Origin: Podospora pseudoanserina
Taxonomy: Eukaryota > Ascomycota > Sordariomycetes > Sordariales > Podosporaceae
Assembly: GCF_035222485.1 (NCBI RefSeq)
Contig: NC_085923.1
Location: forward strand, 3,162,001-3,226,000
DNA: 64,000 nt
Reading direction: 5' to 3'
In this document: positions 34,317-46,969 of the stretch, one piece after another
Layout: each line of letters opens with the position of its first letter
How positions within the stretch are numbered: position 1 is the stretch's first letter
The notes under the pieces: model-generated
Databases searched by the model: none
What the model saw: only the letters and a program-made list of their open reading frames with translations
Told to the model about the DNA's origin: nothing
Translations under genes and position numbers: made by a program

Positions 34317-35470
34317 ATGGTCCTCCACAACCCCAACAACTGGCACTGGGTCAACAAGGACGTGTCGGTGTGGTCCAAGAAATGGTTTGATGACAACCTG
34401 ACCAAGATCGAGGCCAAGGAGGGCGATGTATCGGCCAAGATTAGCAAGGTCGTCAGCATGGACGGCGACTGCGATGTTGCGCAGCGCAAGGGCAAGGTTA
34501 TCACCATTTTTGATGTCAAGTTAACGTTGGAGTTCACAGGTACGTATTTCCATAGAATAATATCACTTTTTCCTGAGAACCCATTGCCAATCATTCCGTC
34601 CTGTGACTCCTGCCCATGTCGTGTTCGTAGGCTAAAACTCTGTCCTGCAGGCTCCACTGCCGATGGCGACGAGGTTTCGGGGACCATCACGGTGCCCGAG
34701 GTGTCGCACGAGCTTGATGAGGATGAATTTGTGGTAGGTTGCACTCTTCCCGGCCACAACGTGTTGTAACAGTCGACTAAGTGTCGCCCTTGTAGTTTGA
34801 CATCGACGTCCACTCCGAGTCCAAGGAGAAGCAGGCTGTCAGAGATCTGGTCAAGTCCAAGATCGTCCCTCAGCTTCGCAGCGAATTCGTCAAGCTGGCT
34901 CCCGCCCTCATCGCTGAGCACGGCAAGGACTTACAGCACCCTGCTGGGTCGAACCCATCCAGCGGCTTCACGACCCCCAAGTACCACCCCCCGACCGGCG
35001 CCCAAGCCACCAAGGCTACTACCACAACCACCCAGTCCAATGCCGGAAGCGTCGTAAACACCACGACCGTGACCGATAACGAGGAGTTCCGTACCACAGC
35101 TGAGGAGCTTTACAAGACCTTCACCGATCCCCAGCGGATAGCTGCATTCACCCGCGCCCCTCCCAAGGTTTTTGAGGGCGCCAAGAAGGGCGGCAGGTTT
35201 GAGTTGTTTGGTGGCAACGTGTCTGGCGAGTACCTGGAGTTGGAGGAGCCCAAGAAGATTGTCCAGAGCTGGCGTCTGGACCAGTGGCCCGCTGGCCATT
35301 ACTCTAAGCTCAGCATTGAGTTTGACCAGAACGACGTTGACCATGTCACGGTCATGCGCGTCGAGTGGACCGGCGTGCCCATCGGCCAAGAGGAGCCCAC
35401 CAAGCAGAATTGGCTCGAGTATTACGTCCGCAGCATCAAGAGGACTTTTGGTTTTGGCACCATTCTTTGA
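34317..35470 (+). CDS. aha1: Hsp90 ATPase activator Aha1
   Basis: Aha1 binds the Hsp90 middle domain and stimulates its ATPase cycle. Exons are 34317-34539, 34651-34733 and 34796-35470; introns are 111 and 62 nt; product 326 residues. The N-terminal domain carries NPNNWHWVNKD, which corresponds to the conserved NxNNWHW start, plus KGKVITIFDVKLTLEFTG and the GTITVPEVSHE strand. A Thr/Ser/Ala-rich linker (about 170-195) leads to the C-terminal AHSA1/START-like domain (FRTTAEELYKTFTDPQRIAAF, GGRFELFGGNVSGEYLELEEP, IVQSWRLDQWP, GVP, TKQNWLEYYVRSIKRTFGFG). In intron 1 an earlier acceptor would bring a stop, so the later CTGCAG is used. The ATG follows GCGAAA and T-rich tracts. Confidence 0.96.
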
Positions 35471-35791
35471 GGACTTGGACGGGACCAGAAGGGGGAAAAC
35501 GGCGTTGGGCGGATGGGTATGAGGATTTTGAACAGATCGCGGCGCACACAGTTAGAGCCAATGAGAAATGATGATGCATAATACTTCTGATTTGGGCCAG
35601 TGGTAAGGCAGATTGTGAGGCGTCTTATGTCACGACAGTTTTGGTCTCCACAGACGCGGGGTGATGATCACCGCAGAGCCTCATCGGCTTTCACACACAC
35701 CTCGATTTGCAATGCTCCAAGAACTACTTCAACAACCCAGGACTCTCAACCTTTTCTACAGCAGCACGCAATTAGAAACCCATCGTTTAAA
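35471..35791. other. Short intergenic, aha1 to nitrilase
   Basis: About 320 nt with the aha1 3' end and the nitrilase promoter. Nothing specific recognised. Confidence 0.5.
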
Positions 35792-36854
35792 ATGGCACCT
35801 ATTTACAAAATCGCCCTCATCCAGTTCCAGCCAAAGGTATGAATGAGCCTCTCTGAGCCGGTGATGTCATCATTCCGATCTATTCGTCCCAAACCATTCA
35901 GCTCAGCTTTGTTGGCTAAACTAACCAACCCCCTGATAGGATGTGTCCCCCTCGGAGAACTTTTCCCTCTCGGCCTCGTACATCCGCAAGGCAGCCTCCC
36001 AAGGGGCCCAGCTGGCTGTTCTGCCCGAGTATCACCTCACCTCTTGGTGCCCCTCCCACCCAGACTTTCTCTCCTCCTGCGTCGAGTCTTGCTCTTACCT
36101 CTCTCAGTACCAATCATTGGCGAAGGAACTCAAAATTGATATCGTTCCTGGAACCATCTGCGAGGTCCACCCTTCGCTTTCGGCTGAGGAGGTCACTGCT
36201 ACTTCTAGCACCGGCAAAGATGAAGAACGTCGGGTGGAGGTGAGGAACATGGCTTACTTCATCTCGGGGTTGACAGGGGAGGTAGTGGGACGGTATCAAA
36301 AGCGGAATCTGTGGCACCCCGAACGGGAGCATTTGACTGCCTGGGGGAAGGAGGGGGGTTGTCACAGGGGGTTTGATATCCCTGGGTTAATGTTCCCTGA
36401 CGGAACCCCGGTGAGGGGAGGGATGTTGATTTGTTGGGATATGGTTTTTCCGGAGGGGTTTAGGGAGTTGATTGGGGATGGGGTGGAACTGGTTGTTATA
36501 CCTAGTTTTTGGTTGGTGACGGAGGATTTTGGGGAGGGGGATGAAGGGGAAAGGGAGAGGGCGAGGAGGGGGGAGGAGGAGTTTTTACGGGGGGTGGTGG
36601 TTACGAGGGCGTTTGAGAATACGGCTGCGGTTGTGTTTGTTAATGCTGGGGGTTTGAGTCAGGTTGGGTTGCCGGGGGTTGGGAATCAGGGGGGCGTTAT
36701 GGGGGTTGAGACGGAGGAGATGAGGGTTGTGGAGGTTGATCTTGGGCGGGGGAGGGGGTTGGAGAGGAGGTATAAGATTAGGGAGGATATGAGGGGGGTG
36801 GAGTGGGGGTATGGGGTTTATCATGGGGAGGAGAGGAAGGGCGGCGGTCGTTAG
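35792..36854 (+). CDS. Nitrilase-superfamily carbon-nitrogen hydrolase
   Basis: A cytosolic amidase-like hydrolase of 319 residues. Exons are 35792-35836 and 35940-36854; the intron is 103 nt and phase 0. The Glu-Lys-Cys catalytic triad is intact: Glu45 in LPEYHLTSW, Lys136 in RYQKRNLWHPER, Cys180 in MLICWDMVFPE. The start MAPIYKIALIQFQPK is typical of the family. PEY plus the HPERE segment resemble fungal amidase/nitrilase-like members; the substrate cannot be told. The last two thirds are extremely G-rich on the coding strand, with a Glu/Arg-rich loop (EGDEGERERARRGEEE). It lies 320 nt behind aha1 on the same strand. Confidence 0.92.
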
Positions 36855-37446
36855 GGGCGAGTAGGTGCCGGAGTCGGGGAAGGGGGGAAAGGTTTGGGGG
36901 GATACGGGGGTTGTGGAGTGGATATAGGGGGTTTATCATGGGGGCAGAAGGGTTGTGGTGGTTGTTATGAGAGAGTAGGGGATAGGGTGGTTGAAGGTGC
37001 GTGGAACCAAAAGGACATCCTACCCACCATAGCGTAAGCCAGGTGATGTATATCTCTACAAGGTGGCCAGCTAGGGGGCTTATGGGGGCCCGTATTTGGA
37101 GGGCGGTAGGGGTTATCATCAAGGACAGGAAAGGGGGAGGTTGGACCTATGGTTGAGAGAAAGCAGGGCCGAGGCTATCTCTTCCCGGTTCTCCTTACCT
37201 TACTTTCTGCCGGTCATAGTTGCCTGAGGTGAATTCTAGGATGTTTTACCACCCGTAAGCCGAATTTGTGCACGCGTTTGGTCTGCTTACCTACCTACTT
37301 ATTCAGTGTGCCAGGGTGTTGCATCCAGCCAATCGGAAGCGATATGCTGAGGCTGCCCAAACCTGCCCTCTCGATCCTGTCACTCATCACCAACTCTCCA
37401 TCCGTCCCATTTCGCTACACGGCCCTCGAGAGGGCATGGATACATC
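36855..37446. other. Intergenic, border of accessory region
   Basis: About 590 nt without a gene. It begins with G-rich sequence and ends with TACC/TAGG-type motifs common between genes in this window. Confidence 0.5.
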
Positions 37447-39934
37447 ATGACCGACAAAGTCAATGTCGACAGTGCAACTTGTCCCGAAGACGCAAACTCA
37501 ACCGACTGCCTGTTGCGACTTGTCCTCGCTGCACTTGATAAACAGACGGCCAACACAGCGGAAGAATTCAACTGGGACCCTCTCACCTTCTTCTTCACTG
37601 CACCCATCGGTCTTTTCGCCGCGCTTTTCGCTGCCATTACTATCTATCAAGCAGTCCTGTCTTCTGGACCGGGACGTCGAAAATCCAATCGTCGAGCGAT
37701 TGGTCCCTGGGCTCTGAAGACCAAAACAGAATGGAGTTGGAGGGACTTAAACAGCTTGTCCATTGCTTCGACACCCGTCCTTCGCGCTGATGATTTTTTG
37801 CAAACAATGGGAGGGCGGAGGGAGTGGCATATCTTTCGGGAATCTCGCGAATCCCAAGACAAAGTGCTTTCCAGCACAGAAGGCGCCCGGGCCCTTTATG
37901 GAACGATGTGCTTGAGAAGACTTGAACGGGTTGGTGAGGAGTACAACAAATTCTTCGGTACCGAGAAACCCGGTCAGTGTAGCGCGACCTGGCTACGGTT
38001 CCTGAGCCACGTCAAGCTCCATAGAATCACATTCGGAACGGCACTTGTCGAGACGACTATGGCGGACTACCTCCCAGCCGATCTCGTGGCTGCGCCAGCA
38101 TATGCCGAGATTGGCTTTCTCATTGCAGCAGCAGCAGCATCCGGAGCCCACTCAATGATATTCACTGGGTCCGAATCATCGCACTATCCGGTTATCATTG
38201 GAGACAGTTTTCAGCTCGACTTTCGCCAACACCCCGTCATGGGGATCGTGGGCGTGTTTTCTCAGCACGGGCAGCTTTCTCGCCTACCTTTGAAGGAGCA
38301 CGATAAAAAGACGAATGAGCCTTTCGCAAGCCGTCCTATCTGGCATGATTATCGCCAAAGCACCAAAGCCATAGTAGCTATACTGCACGCCCGGGGCGAG
38401 GTGTATTGCTGGCCTCAGTGGAACCATCGTTCTCGAGGGTGTCAATTGCTAAATACCATAACACTGAGAAAATGGCTACCTATCGGTATCACCCAATCGA
38501 TGCACGACATTTATTGGCAGGAGTTATGCCGCAGATTTGCTGATGGCTACGGAGAACTGCAATGGTTACTGGGGGCTGATATCGAGTATGGCAATCCAAC
38601 TTGTCCCATAAACTAGGTACCTCATGATGAAAAGGGTCTAGTTATACTTATAACGACTGTGCTAAATCTTTAATAGGTTGAACGGTATTCCATCAATCTT
38701 CCCTGGGAAGCTGTCAAGACGCAACCCCAACCTCCTTTCGCTCCTTGCACTTCACCACAATTTCTGGTGTCATTCAGGCGGGATCAGAATGGACAGTTCG
38801 GTCTCCCAGAGCTCCAGATCAAGCCTTGTTGCCTTTCCAGAAGAGGTCACCGTCAGCATGCGGGGCTCTGAATCTTCAAGGTTGAGAATTCGTCTTGTTA
38901 TGGACACCTCAGTTCTCCCTACGGATGTCACAGCAAAAATGATTGCTGGTATTTACAAATTCATTGACGGAGAAGATATTGATCAGCTCCGATGGAGCGA
39001 CGAATTCAACTTTCACTTCACCGAAATTCAAGCCATGAATCTCATGTCAGATGTTCGCTTACATTTAGGAAACAAATCAAAAGAACCCCAAGGCGACCGA
39101 CCTGTCACTCACGTAGTGGTTAGAACTCCACTTCTTGATGTCTGCCAGGACCTTGTGTTTGGGTTGGACAAGTTTCAGGCAAGGCTTGACGCCATGTCCG
39201 CGCTCGAGCGTCAGTACTTACGTGCTCTGATCTATCTGCAAATTAAGATGCTCGATTATTGGCTTCTTGAGGTTTGTGGCGAGTACCTCCCGATAGCACG
39301 AACTTTGCGGCTGCTTGTTGTTACTGCAATTTTACTGGACGTGGAAACCCAGGTTCAACATGGTGAAGAGGAGGGAGTGGTTGTTGGATCACACCCACAC
39401 CGACAGTGGAATCATGACATTGTGGACTCGTCACCGTACCCGCCGCCTACTGCAAAGCACCTTAACACTTTGGAAAATCTTGACAGGTTGCTCGAAGCGA
39501 CAAGTGACCCCAACAGCCACCATCTGTTCCCAGGTGTAAATCGAACCATGGAAAAGATACACCCGTGGGGCTGGGATAACTCGGTCGTCAAAGCCTTGAA
39601 AAACTTTCTGGATAAATGTCACCGCAACCATGGGCCTAGGAAGGGCACGGTCCCGGGAACCCGTCTTGGTCGTGGTGGTTCGACGACTGCTCAGGGTTCC
39701 CAGGCACAGCATGATGATGGGCCGGAAGTAGAGACTGATGGGGAAGGTCTCAACTACCAACCTCCAGACAGAGACATCCAATTCGGTGAGAGCGAGACAA
39801 GAACGTTCGAGGAAGTATTGGATGATCTTCTTGTCTGGAGGGCTCTCTTAGTTGCGGCATTGTTTTGGTCGGCTCCTGACAATAGCCAGGTTTTGAAGTC
39901 GGGAATATGGGAACAGGTCATTCCCGTTCTTTAG
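37447..39934 (+). CDS. Fungal membrane-anchored protein of unknown function
   Basis: Two exons (37447-38585 and 38677-39934) joined through a 91-nt intron (GTATGG donor, GCTAAAT-like branch, TAATAG acceptor) give 798 residues. The first frame by itself would stop after 389 residues, so retained-intron mRNA yields a short form. One transmembrane helix at about 45-70 (LTFFFTAPIGLFAALFAAITIYQAVL) is followed by AIGPWALKTKTEWSWRDLN and a large soluble domain with Trp, His and Cys scattered. Late segments are acidic and low-complexity. It resembles the fungus-specific unnamed proteins sometimes labelled modin-like, but that is a guess from layout. The core-gene codon gradient is absent. Its neighbour on the other strand is a broken DUF3433-type gene. 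Confidence 0.72.
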
Positions 39935-40071
39935 CAAGACGCCCAAAATAGATGAGGTATTTCGGTTTCCAGATTCTCTTGGGGGGATTATCAACTACCT
40001 ACATAGTACCTAGTGACTGCATGCCTAGGTGCCGACCTAGGTAGAGCTCAACCACAAAGGGTTAGGCAGCG

Positions 40072-43000
40072 TCATGCCGCTTTTATATCTGCCCCATCCA
40101 CAACCCATATTGTGAACCGTCCCTCATCACCATCTTCGCTATCGCTACCAGGAAACTTTCCGTCTGGACACTTGAAACTGCCCGTGCTTAACCTGTACAG
40201 ACTATCATGATTCGTGGCCTGTATCTTACTCTCATTCTGGTCATCGGGTGATTCAGGGACTTTTCTCGACTCTAGTTCGGAAAGATGAAAGATATTGTCC
40301 ACGAGTAACGCGAGTACATTAGCGATACTTGTTGGCGGCCGAGAGGAGGTGATCTTGACAGTTGCCTCATAAGTGGTAAAGTTCAGTTTTCCCAAACCCA
40401 TGGCGTAGAAGATGCCTCGGTCATGCTGCGCTCGCTCTCCAGACCCGTCCCGTGAGATACGAGCTTTGATGTTGATGGATTGTGACATGAACATAATATG
40501 TTGGCGTCTGATAGCGCCTATTACCTCTGATGTTTGTGACGCATCAGAAAATACCGAGATGGGTAGTGTGGGTTGAGATAGACGTAAATAGTTAAAGAAC
40601 TGATCAAAGCATAGTCCAGGCTGCGCTGCTGGCAAAGACATGTACTTGAGGTATACCTCTGGCGGGAATTTAGGGCTGGACGCTTGTAGTGGAGGTATCA
40701 TCATTCTTCTGGACTCTTCTCTTATTCGCGGGGGAAGATCAGGATGAATGGCAAGTTCAATGCCAAGAAAGGTGGTTTTCAGCTTCGACAACATCTATCG
40801 AGTTATTGCAGCGTAGGGCTGAGACGCTCATTCAAAGGGAGCCGCCAGTAGTAGGCCTGGTGTGGGTGCCCCAAACATAGAAGAAGTTGCTGCACACGCG
40901 AACCTGTATATTCGATGTCTCAGCTGGCCCGACGGCGCCAGCAAACACGTTGACGGATGTGTCTGCATCGCCTATGGTAAAGAGAGCTGTCGCTGTAAGC
41001 TCAGGCGGCGTGATGTTGTTATTCGAACAATATTCCCCGGTGACATTGACTCTGATAGTGTCGTTACGAGGGAACAGCTCAGATGAAGCGATCCTGTGAT
41101 GGATGACTATGTCTCCGATAGTGTCTGCAACCAGAACATCGATTGCGATTTCGTTTTGGCGATACAAATGGCATTCGAAAACAACCGACAAAACAGGTAT
41201 CACCGCCGCAATCTCCAACTCAGACTGGTTTAGTTGCTTCTCGTCCGCGTTCAGCCCCTCCAAGGCCAGGGTTGGGTAGACTAGCTCATTGTATGACAAG
41301 TGTGGTGATGATAGATTGCTTTGCAGCATCAAAGTCATAACAATTCCAAGCTCATCGTAACCGATCCATGACTTCTCAGAGTGCCAGTTGCCATAGTCTG
41401 TATCGCGATAGATGGCAGATGAAAAGGAACCGACCAATCGAAGTTGTTTCTTCAAAACCATCGGTTTTTCAGCTTCGAAGAATAGCGTAAGTGATGCCAA
41501 GGCTAGCAGGCTCGCCAGCAACGCGGCTATGGTTGATGCGGCCGAAGCTGAGTTTCGTATTTTCAGTTCCTTTATCAAGGTGTGAATTCCTAGAAGCCCA
41601 CGGAGATTTAAATTCGTAGATGACCGTTTCGACGCGGGTCTCTCGAGCATACCATAGTAAGGTGTGAGGGTGCGTATGTCCAAGTCCAACGAAGCGAAAA
41701 AGATATTCAATAGGCTTGTGGCAAAGACCGGTAATATTGTCCAAAGGTAGTTGAGATATTCTTGAGCTTGAATTGCTGGACCGATGCCTTGATTGCGTGT
41801 TGAGATCTGAAGCAGCAACTCGAGGATCACTATGAAACTGAGAGCCACAAGATAAGCCGGGATACGCAAGTACCACTGTAAGGTAAAAGGCTGGTATGTA
41901 TGGCAAGGCTTTGAAGTAGAGCGTGCAGGTAGTTGTGCTAAAAGCTTCGACTCCAGTGATCGCCGAGGCAAAGCACAATCCAGCGATGATTTGGGACGAT
42001 AGACGCTGAACGATGATGCGATCAACTTTGACATAAGTTATGGCGGCCGAGGGGGTTTGAGTCGACTCTATAAGCGTACTGTGTATCAGAAAGGTTGTAT
42101 GCAAGCGGTAATAGTCTTGTAAATAAGAGGCTAGTGTGGTGTAGTTAAAAATCCATGAAGACTTTGGAAATGCTTCTTGGCCGAGCCCTAGGTTGATCAG
42201 ACTGACTCCGTCAACGCCCAGATCAATGTCATCAAACCCGGACAACCCAGAAACTCTTGTGATGGAGGGAGGCTCAAATGGCGAGGTTTCGTCAATTATT
42301 TGCGGGTGAACGTCGCGAAAAGCCCGACATATATCCCAGGCATGAAGACGACCAAGCCTCCTCATCTGGGACTGTGTTGACAAAAAGGCGTTTTCTTGGC
42401 TGCCCGTACCACGGCCACGGTGCACCTGAAGATCGAATACAGCATAACTGGGTTGACAGACAATTTGTTGGCTTTTTCGAAGAACAATAGTCGTGTCGTT
42501 GCTTTCAGGAGAGTAGCTGTAAATGATATCGATTTCCAAAACAACCCACACCAACCGTAGATAATCAGCGTATACCTGATGTGTAGCCTGGTCCGCTTTC
42601 TTATTATCATCGCTGGGATAAGACTCGCATCGGCCAGCCAATACCCACGCGACAACCCTGACTCTAGAAAGGACATATGGCAAGTTCTCTTGCGGCGAGG
42701 CTGCTTCCATAGGTACCCGGAATGAAAAGGCTTGACTTGGTATCTTTATGTAGCAATTTGAGGCCCTGAAACTCAAACCTAAGTCAAAGACGCCGCTCAA
42801 ATTGGACTGGCGAATCATGCTATCTGGGTGGAATCCACTGAGATCTGCCGCCTGGCATTCTAAATTCGAAGTCATGCCTTCGATTTGCGCATGCATCGCA
42901 AGACTGAGTCGGGATCGGGCTCAACTAATTGATATACAAAGTCTTGCACGATCCCACGAGGATAGTTCATCCTGTATTTGCGTATGCCGATAGTGTTGAA

Positions 43001-43684
43001 GAGTGACAGAACCTTTGGGTTTGCCAGACGTGAGGGGTCATCGAGAAAGGAAGTGCGTAGCTCGACAGCAGTGGCGACTTCCATGCTCTTGACTCTGATC
43101 ATCGAAGACGAAAAGATGGTCATGATCTTGAGGAATAACGATACAACGGTGGTTCCGGCAACAAGGCGATCCCGATTCCGCATCGCTTGAAAGGGTGCGC
43201 GGATCCAGAGCGAGGGAAGATAGTCTAATGTAAGACTCTCCTGGACATCCAGCCCAGCTTTCGTGCCGCGAAGTCTGATCCAAGGAGACAAAAATTTTGC
43301 GAGGAAGTCGATATAAGACCAGACACCAGTGATAAGTATCAGGAGGGGTGTGGGACCATAGGTCCATATGTAGAGAAATGTACCATTAGCAGACGCTATT
43401 TTCAGGCCTTGATGCCTCTCAGAGATGACAAAAATTGTTTCCAATCCGATACCCAATAGCAAATATGTAGCAATGAAGGCGTGAAACATTCGTCTCTGAA
43501 GCAGGTATGGGCGCCATTCCCCGTGATCACGCATCTCATCGTGATCGGCACATTCCATTGCGGGTTGGGTCACGTTGCCTGATACTGGGTTTGCAGCGTT
43601 TTGTGGCAGTGCACGAGAAAGTTCGAAAGCCGGTGTTCCTGGAGCCAAGTCCTCGATGTTGAAGCCTTGGACGCGATTCATCAT
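40072..43684 (-). pseudogene. Broken DUF3433-type multi-pass membrane protein
   Basis: Minus strand, reading from 43684. A cytosolic N-terminus leads to membrane segments (MFHAFIATYLLLGIGLETIF, then LLILITGVWSYIDFLAKF), a loop with KSMEVATAVELRTSFLDD, and a long extracellular-like region. A second unit begins FTLQWYLRIPAYLVALSFIV and LELLLQISTRNQG. This two-unit layout fits the fungal DUF3433 family, whose role is unknown. The conserved pieces lie in different frames: reading changes near 42.88 kb, near 42.0 kb and near 40.8 kb, where a stop is also met. None of these has a credible intron, so I count about four breaks. The segments between are long and open, so decay is recent. At least one stop could be a C-to-T change, as repeat-induced mutation would give. 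Confidence 0.65.
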
Positions 43685-44340
43685 GATCTCTCGATTTGTT
43701 GCTCTTGTTGTTGGAGAATATGATCCTTGTCTGGAGTTCCGTGGGTCATGCTCACATTTGGGAATTTGCGTCTAAATACGTGCAGATGAACCATGCTGTT
43801 CAGAAGGGACTGACCGTCAGGTACCGCTATACTTAGATTGCACCTAAATTGCGATACGAGCAGTTCTCTCTTTGAGCGGCGTGGTACGGGTCATAGGCAA
43901 GGCAGATAACCTATACCAGGCCACCGAAAGCATCCGAACACGCATATCTATCTGCAGGGATGCTAACATCCAGTCCTAGGCTGTCACTTTATATGATGCT
44001 CCGAATGTGGCGTTAGTAAGCTATAGTGAAAATCGAGGAGATGATCACAGCTATATACTTACCTTAGACCGGTCTAGCCCTTTCACCGTCACTGGACTTA
44101 GAGTTGTTATTTCAGGATGTCACAGCAGGAATCACAAATATAGGTGTCGATTCACTGAATAAATTAAAGGCGGCGCATAGGTATACAGCCATCGGGCTAC
44201 TAAAGCTTTCTAATTGTCCCTCACAGAGGCAGCAACGAAGAAGGAAATTCACTTGTGCAACTTAAAGTTAAAAAATTAAAAAGCAATTTGATCATCACAC
44301 ACAATCTTGTGTGGACAATTGGGAATTTGGCAAAAGCATA
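43685..44340. other. Intergenic, upstream of the DUF3433 gene
   Basis: About 650 nt, slightly AT-rich. No gene seen. Confidence 0.5.
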
Positions 44341-44422
44341 CGACGCGAGCCGGATTTGAACCGACGCCTCCGAAGAGATGAGATTTCGAGTCTCACGCAT
44401 TAGACCACTCTGCCATCGCGCC
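44341..44422 (-). tRNA. tRNA-Ser (CGA anticodon)
   Basis: An 82-nt class II tRNA on the minus strand, no intron. The acceptor GGCGCGA pairs with TCGCGTC (one G-U), the anticodon stem TGAGA/TCTCA encloses CTCGAAA (anticodon CGA), and a long variable arm with TCTTCGGA is present. The T arm contains GGTTCAAATCC. It reads UCG. Confidence 0.94.
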
Positions 44423-44818
44423 TTAAACCAGGTTTGGATATTTAACCGAGCTAAATTTGGTGCTTACAAGAGCAGTATTTCTGTGATGTCCTCGGGCAAT
44501 CTCCACAGGAAACTGCCTCCACTTTAGCTCTGACCCACTAGCCTTTGAGCCCCTGAGCCCCTGAATTCAGCCAAAGATACCAATCAATGCTTGTCAAGCT
44601 TCAGACAAAGGTCCCACTAGAGTTATGATCACAGACGCAAGGTTGCTCATGCAAGCAAGCACCTGCTAGCTGCTGTGACCCCTCATCATCATGTGACTGG
44701 ATTGTTGCCTTACGGGCTCGAAACACAGCCACGGAACCAGTGCCATTTCTGATTCCTGATACTCTCAACCCAACGTCTTGTGTTGTGATGCTTGACACCA
44801 AACTACAACCTCATCGAC
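44423..44818. other. Spacer between tRNA-Ser and the NLR locus
   Basis: About 400 nt, no gene seen. Confidence 0.5.
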
Positions 44819-46170
44819 ATGGAGACCCTCGAGAGCCTCGGCCTCGCAGCCAATATCCTTCAGTTCTGCCAAGCGGTAGGATCATTCATTAACCAGGCCC
44901 ATGAGATTTACCGTTCAGGCCCGGCCGCACTGGGCAAGGTCAACGATCTTCGCGGTATCTCCAAGGATCTCCATAAGATGCTGTCGGAAATGCCAGAGAA
45001 TCGGGGGAAAAGAGAGTCCATCATGATCGCATTTAGGGCGCGGTGGAATCGCTCCAAACTTGAGGACTTGGAGAAACAAATCGAAAGTTTTCGTCAGCAG
45101 CTTGTTCTTGATGATCTTGTAACCATCAGGTGTGTACCTACTTTGTCTCTCAGTGTCAGGTCCCTTTGGGAATGAGATGACAGATCTAGAAACTTTGCGA
45201 TGCAGTCACTTGATCATCAGGAGGCCATTCTTCAAAGACTTGACGACGCAACTCAGGTGCCACGACCAGAACAAAGCGCTCCAGCCCACGCGCTATTCCA
45301 GCATCTCGCCCACAGAGGAGGACTGAATAATTACGCGACAGACTCTATCCGATGGAAAACTCTGCATAGCTCTACCCTCAATCGTGTCGCCACAGGTCAA
45401 AGAGAGATGGTTATCCCCCCAGCGATAGAACACAAGCTTCAACAGCAGTTCTTGTCTACGTTTCTTGGCACACACAGCAAGAATCAACGACAGTCTCAAA
45501 TCTATGAAGCTCACAAGCGCACATTTGAGTGGATTTTCGACGAAAACGGTGAAGCAGTTCATCCATGGGACAATTTTGTCGAATGGTGCGAGTAGGATTC
45601 CCTGCTGTACCGGATTACAGGCAAGGCTGGCTCTGGGAAGTCAACACTGATGAAATTCACCTCTTAACATCCCCAACTCATGAAGCACCTCCAGGTCTGG
45701 TCTAATGGTGCGCCAGTCGCCATTGCTTCGTTTTATTTTTGGGCGTCGGGAACCGCGATGCAAGCATCTTCCGAAGGACTGTTTCGGTCCCTGCTCTACC
45801 AATTGCTGGACCAGCACAAACACATCATTCCTAAACTCGCGCCTCCGACATGGGAGGGGACCTATCTATTCGGAGCACCAATGCCAATGATTCAGGCCGA
45901 TGACCTGCGAAGAATGCTGGGCTTTACGGTTCGTGGTTCGTGAAGTGGGCAAAACCTCGAGGATCTGTCTTATCATTGATGGCTTGGACGAGTTCGGGGG
46001 GGTAAAGATGATGTCCCTGACACCATTGAGGCTTTCACCTCGCATTCCATCAAGGTTTGCGCTGCCAGCCGTCCTTGGGTGGCTTTTGAGGAGTCATTCT
46101 ATCAAAAGCCACAACTGCTACTTCAAAACTTGACTCGTCGGGACATGGAGGAGTACATCCAGACTGTCAT
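44819..46170 (+). pseudogene. NACHT/NLR-like gene, 5' half, broken
   Basis: The start METLESLGLAANILQFCQAVG and the following helices match the N-terminal domain common in fungal STAND/NACHT proteins. A 54-nt intron (45130-45183) joins DDLVTIR to RNFAMQSLDHQEAILQRL-type sequence. Then come the P-loop TGKAGSGKST, SFYFWASG, the Walker B-like CLIIDGLDEF, CAASRPW and LTRRDMEEYIQ, all in NACHT order. Fungal NLRs of this kind act in self/non-self recognition and programmed cell death. The conserved pieces are not in one frame: there are at least three interruptions, and near 46.17 kb homology stops in AT-rich DNA. The rest of the same gene resumes at about 49.8 kb. Confidence 0.75.
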
Positions 46171-46518
46171 TTCCAGGGAAATCCGATGCAGATTTCGGAA
46201 GATATATTGCCAAAAACTGAGGAAGATTCCTTTCCCTATCTTTTATATTTACACCCCTCAGTCTTCCAATGAACCTGAAGCATGTAAGCGCCAACAGAAA
46301 ACAAAATTGGAAAATAAAACGGGCGGTAAAAAATATACGTATTTCGGTATATCGATTTTCTATTTTTAGGCTATTAAGCGGAATATTTATAAAATATAAC
46401 TTCTTATATATCTAGACATTTACTATTCCGATTTTTAAAGCCGAAATTATAATTATCTATATACTATCGTAAAGAATACGTTTTAGTAAGGATTTAATCA
46501 AATGACTGGATTACGTTT
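46171..46518. other. AT-rich, probably RIP-altered DNA
   Basis: TA-rich sequence without coding structure at the left border of the insertion in the NLR gene. Composition contrasts sharply with the GC-balanced flanks. Confidence 0.55.
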
Positions 46519-46969
46519 TGTGACGAACCCCTATCCAGAACCTCTGAAAGGGATACTGGTTGAAGGCACTTCTGAACAATCCTGGTTCGGTACAGCTAAA
46601 TAGTGTACAACAATGGCTTGTCTCTATCACAATAGTCTGAATACCAACGATTGTGACTTGTATTGCATACTGCGGAACTGTCTATCTACGCCAGCCAGTT
46701 CCTCCGTATATATAGACCTTGAGACTCTGAAGTGCTCGTCGTGCTATGCCCTCGATCACTTCCTAGCACATTGCATCCTGCAGAGTGCTCGTCGTGCTAT
46801 GCCTTCGATCACCCCGAGCATCTTGCATCCTGCAGAGTGCTCGTGGGTCTTGGCGCCATAGCACTCTCTGGCCAGCCCCAATTGGCTGTCTCCTGACTTC
46901 CCTAATGATTGGCTGGGGACGTCCTGCACCCCACATACTGCGCGGCCTGCCGTTGGGTTAACTGTGACA
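46519..46969 (+). mobile_element. LTR-type fossil, copy 1
   Basis: About 451 bp, beginning TGTGACGAACCCC and ending TTAACTGTGACA, so it has TG...CA ends. It is closely similar to the copy at 48775-49220 in the same orientation. It contains about two and a half tandem units of roughly 53 bp (start GTGCTCGTCGTGC, end CATCCTGCAG). No flanking target duplication is evident. No internal retroelement genes are seen next to it. Family (Ty3 or Ty1 type) cannot be told. Confidence 0.7.
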
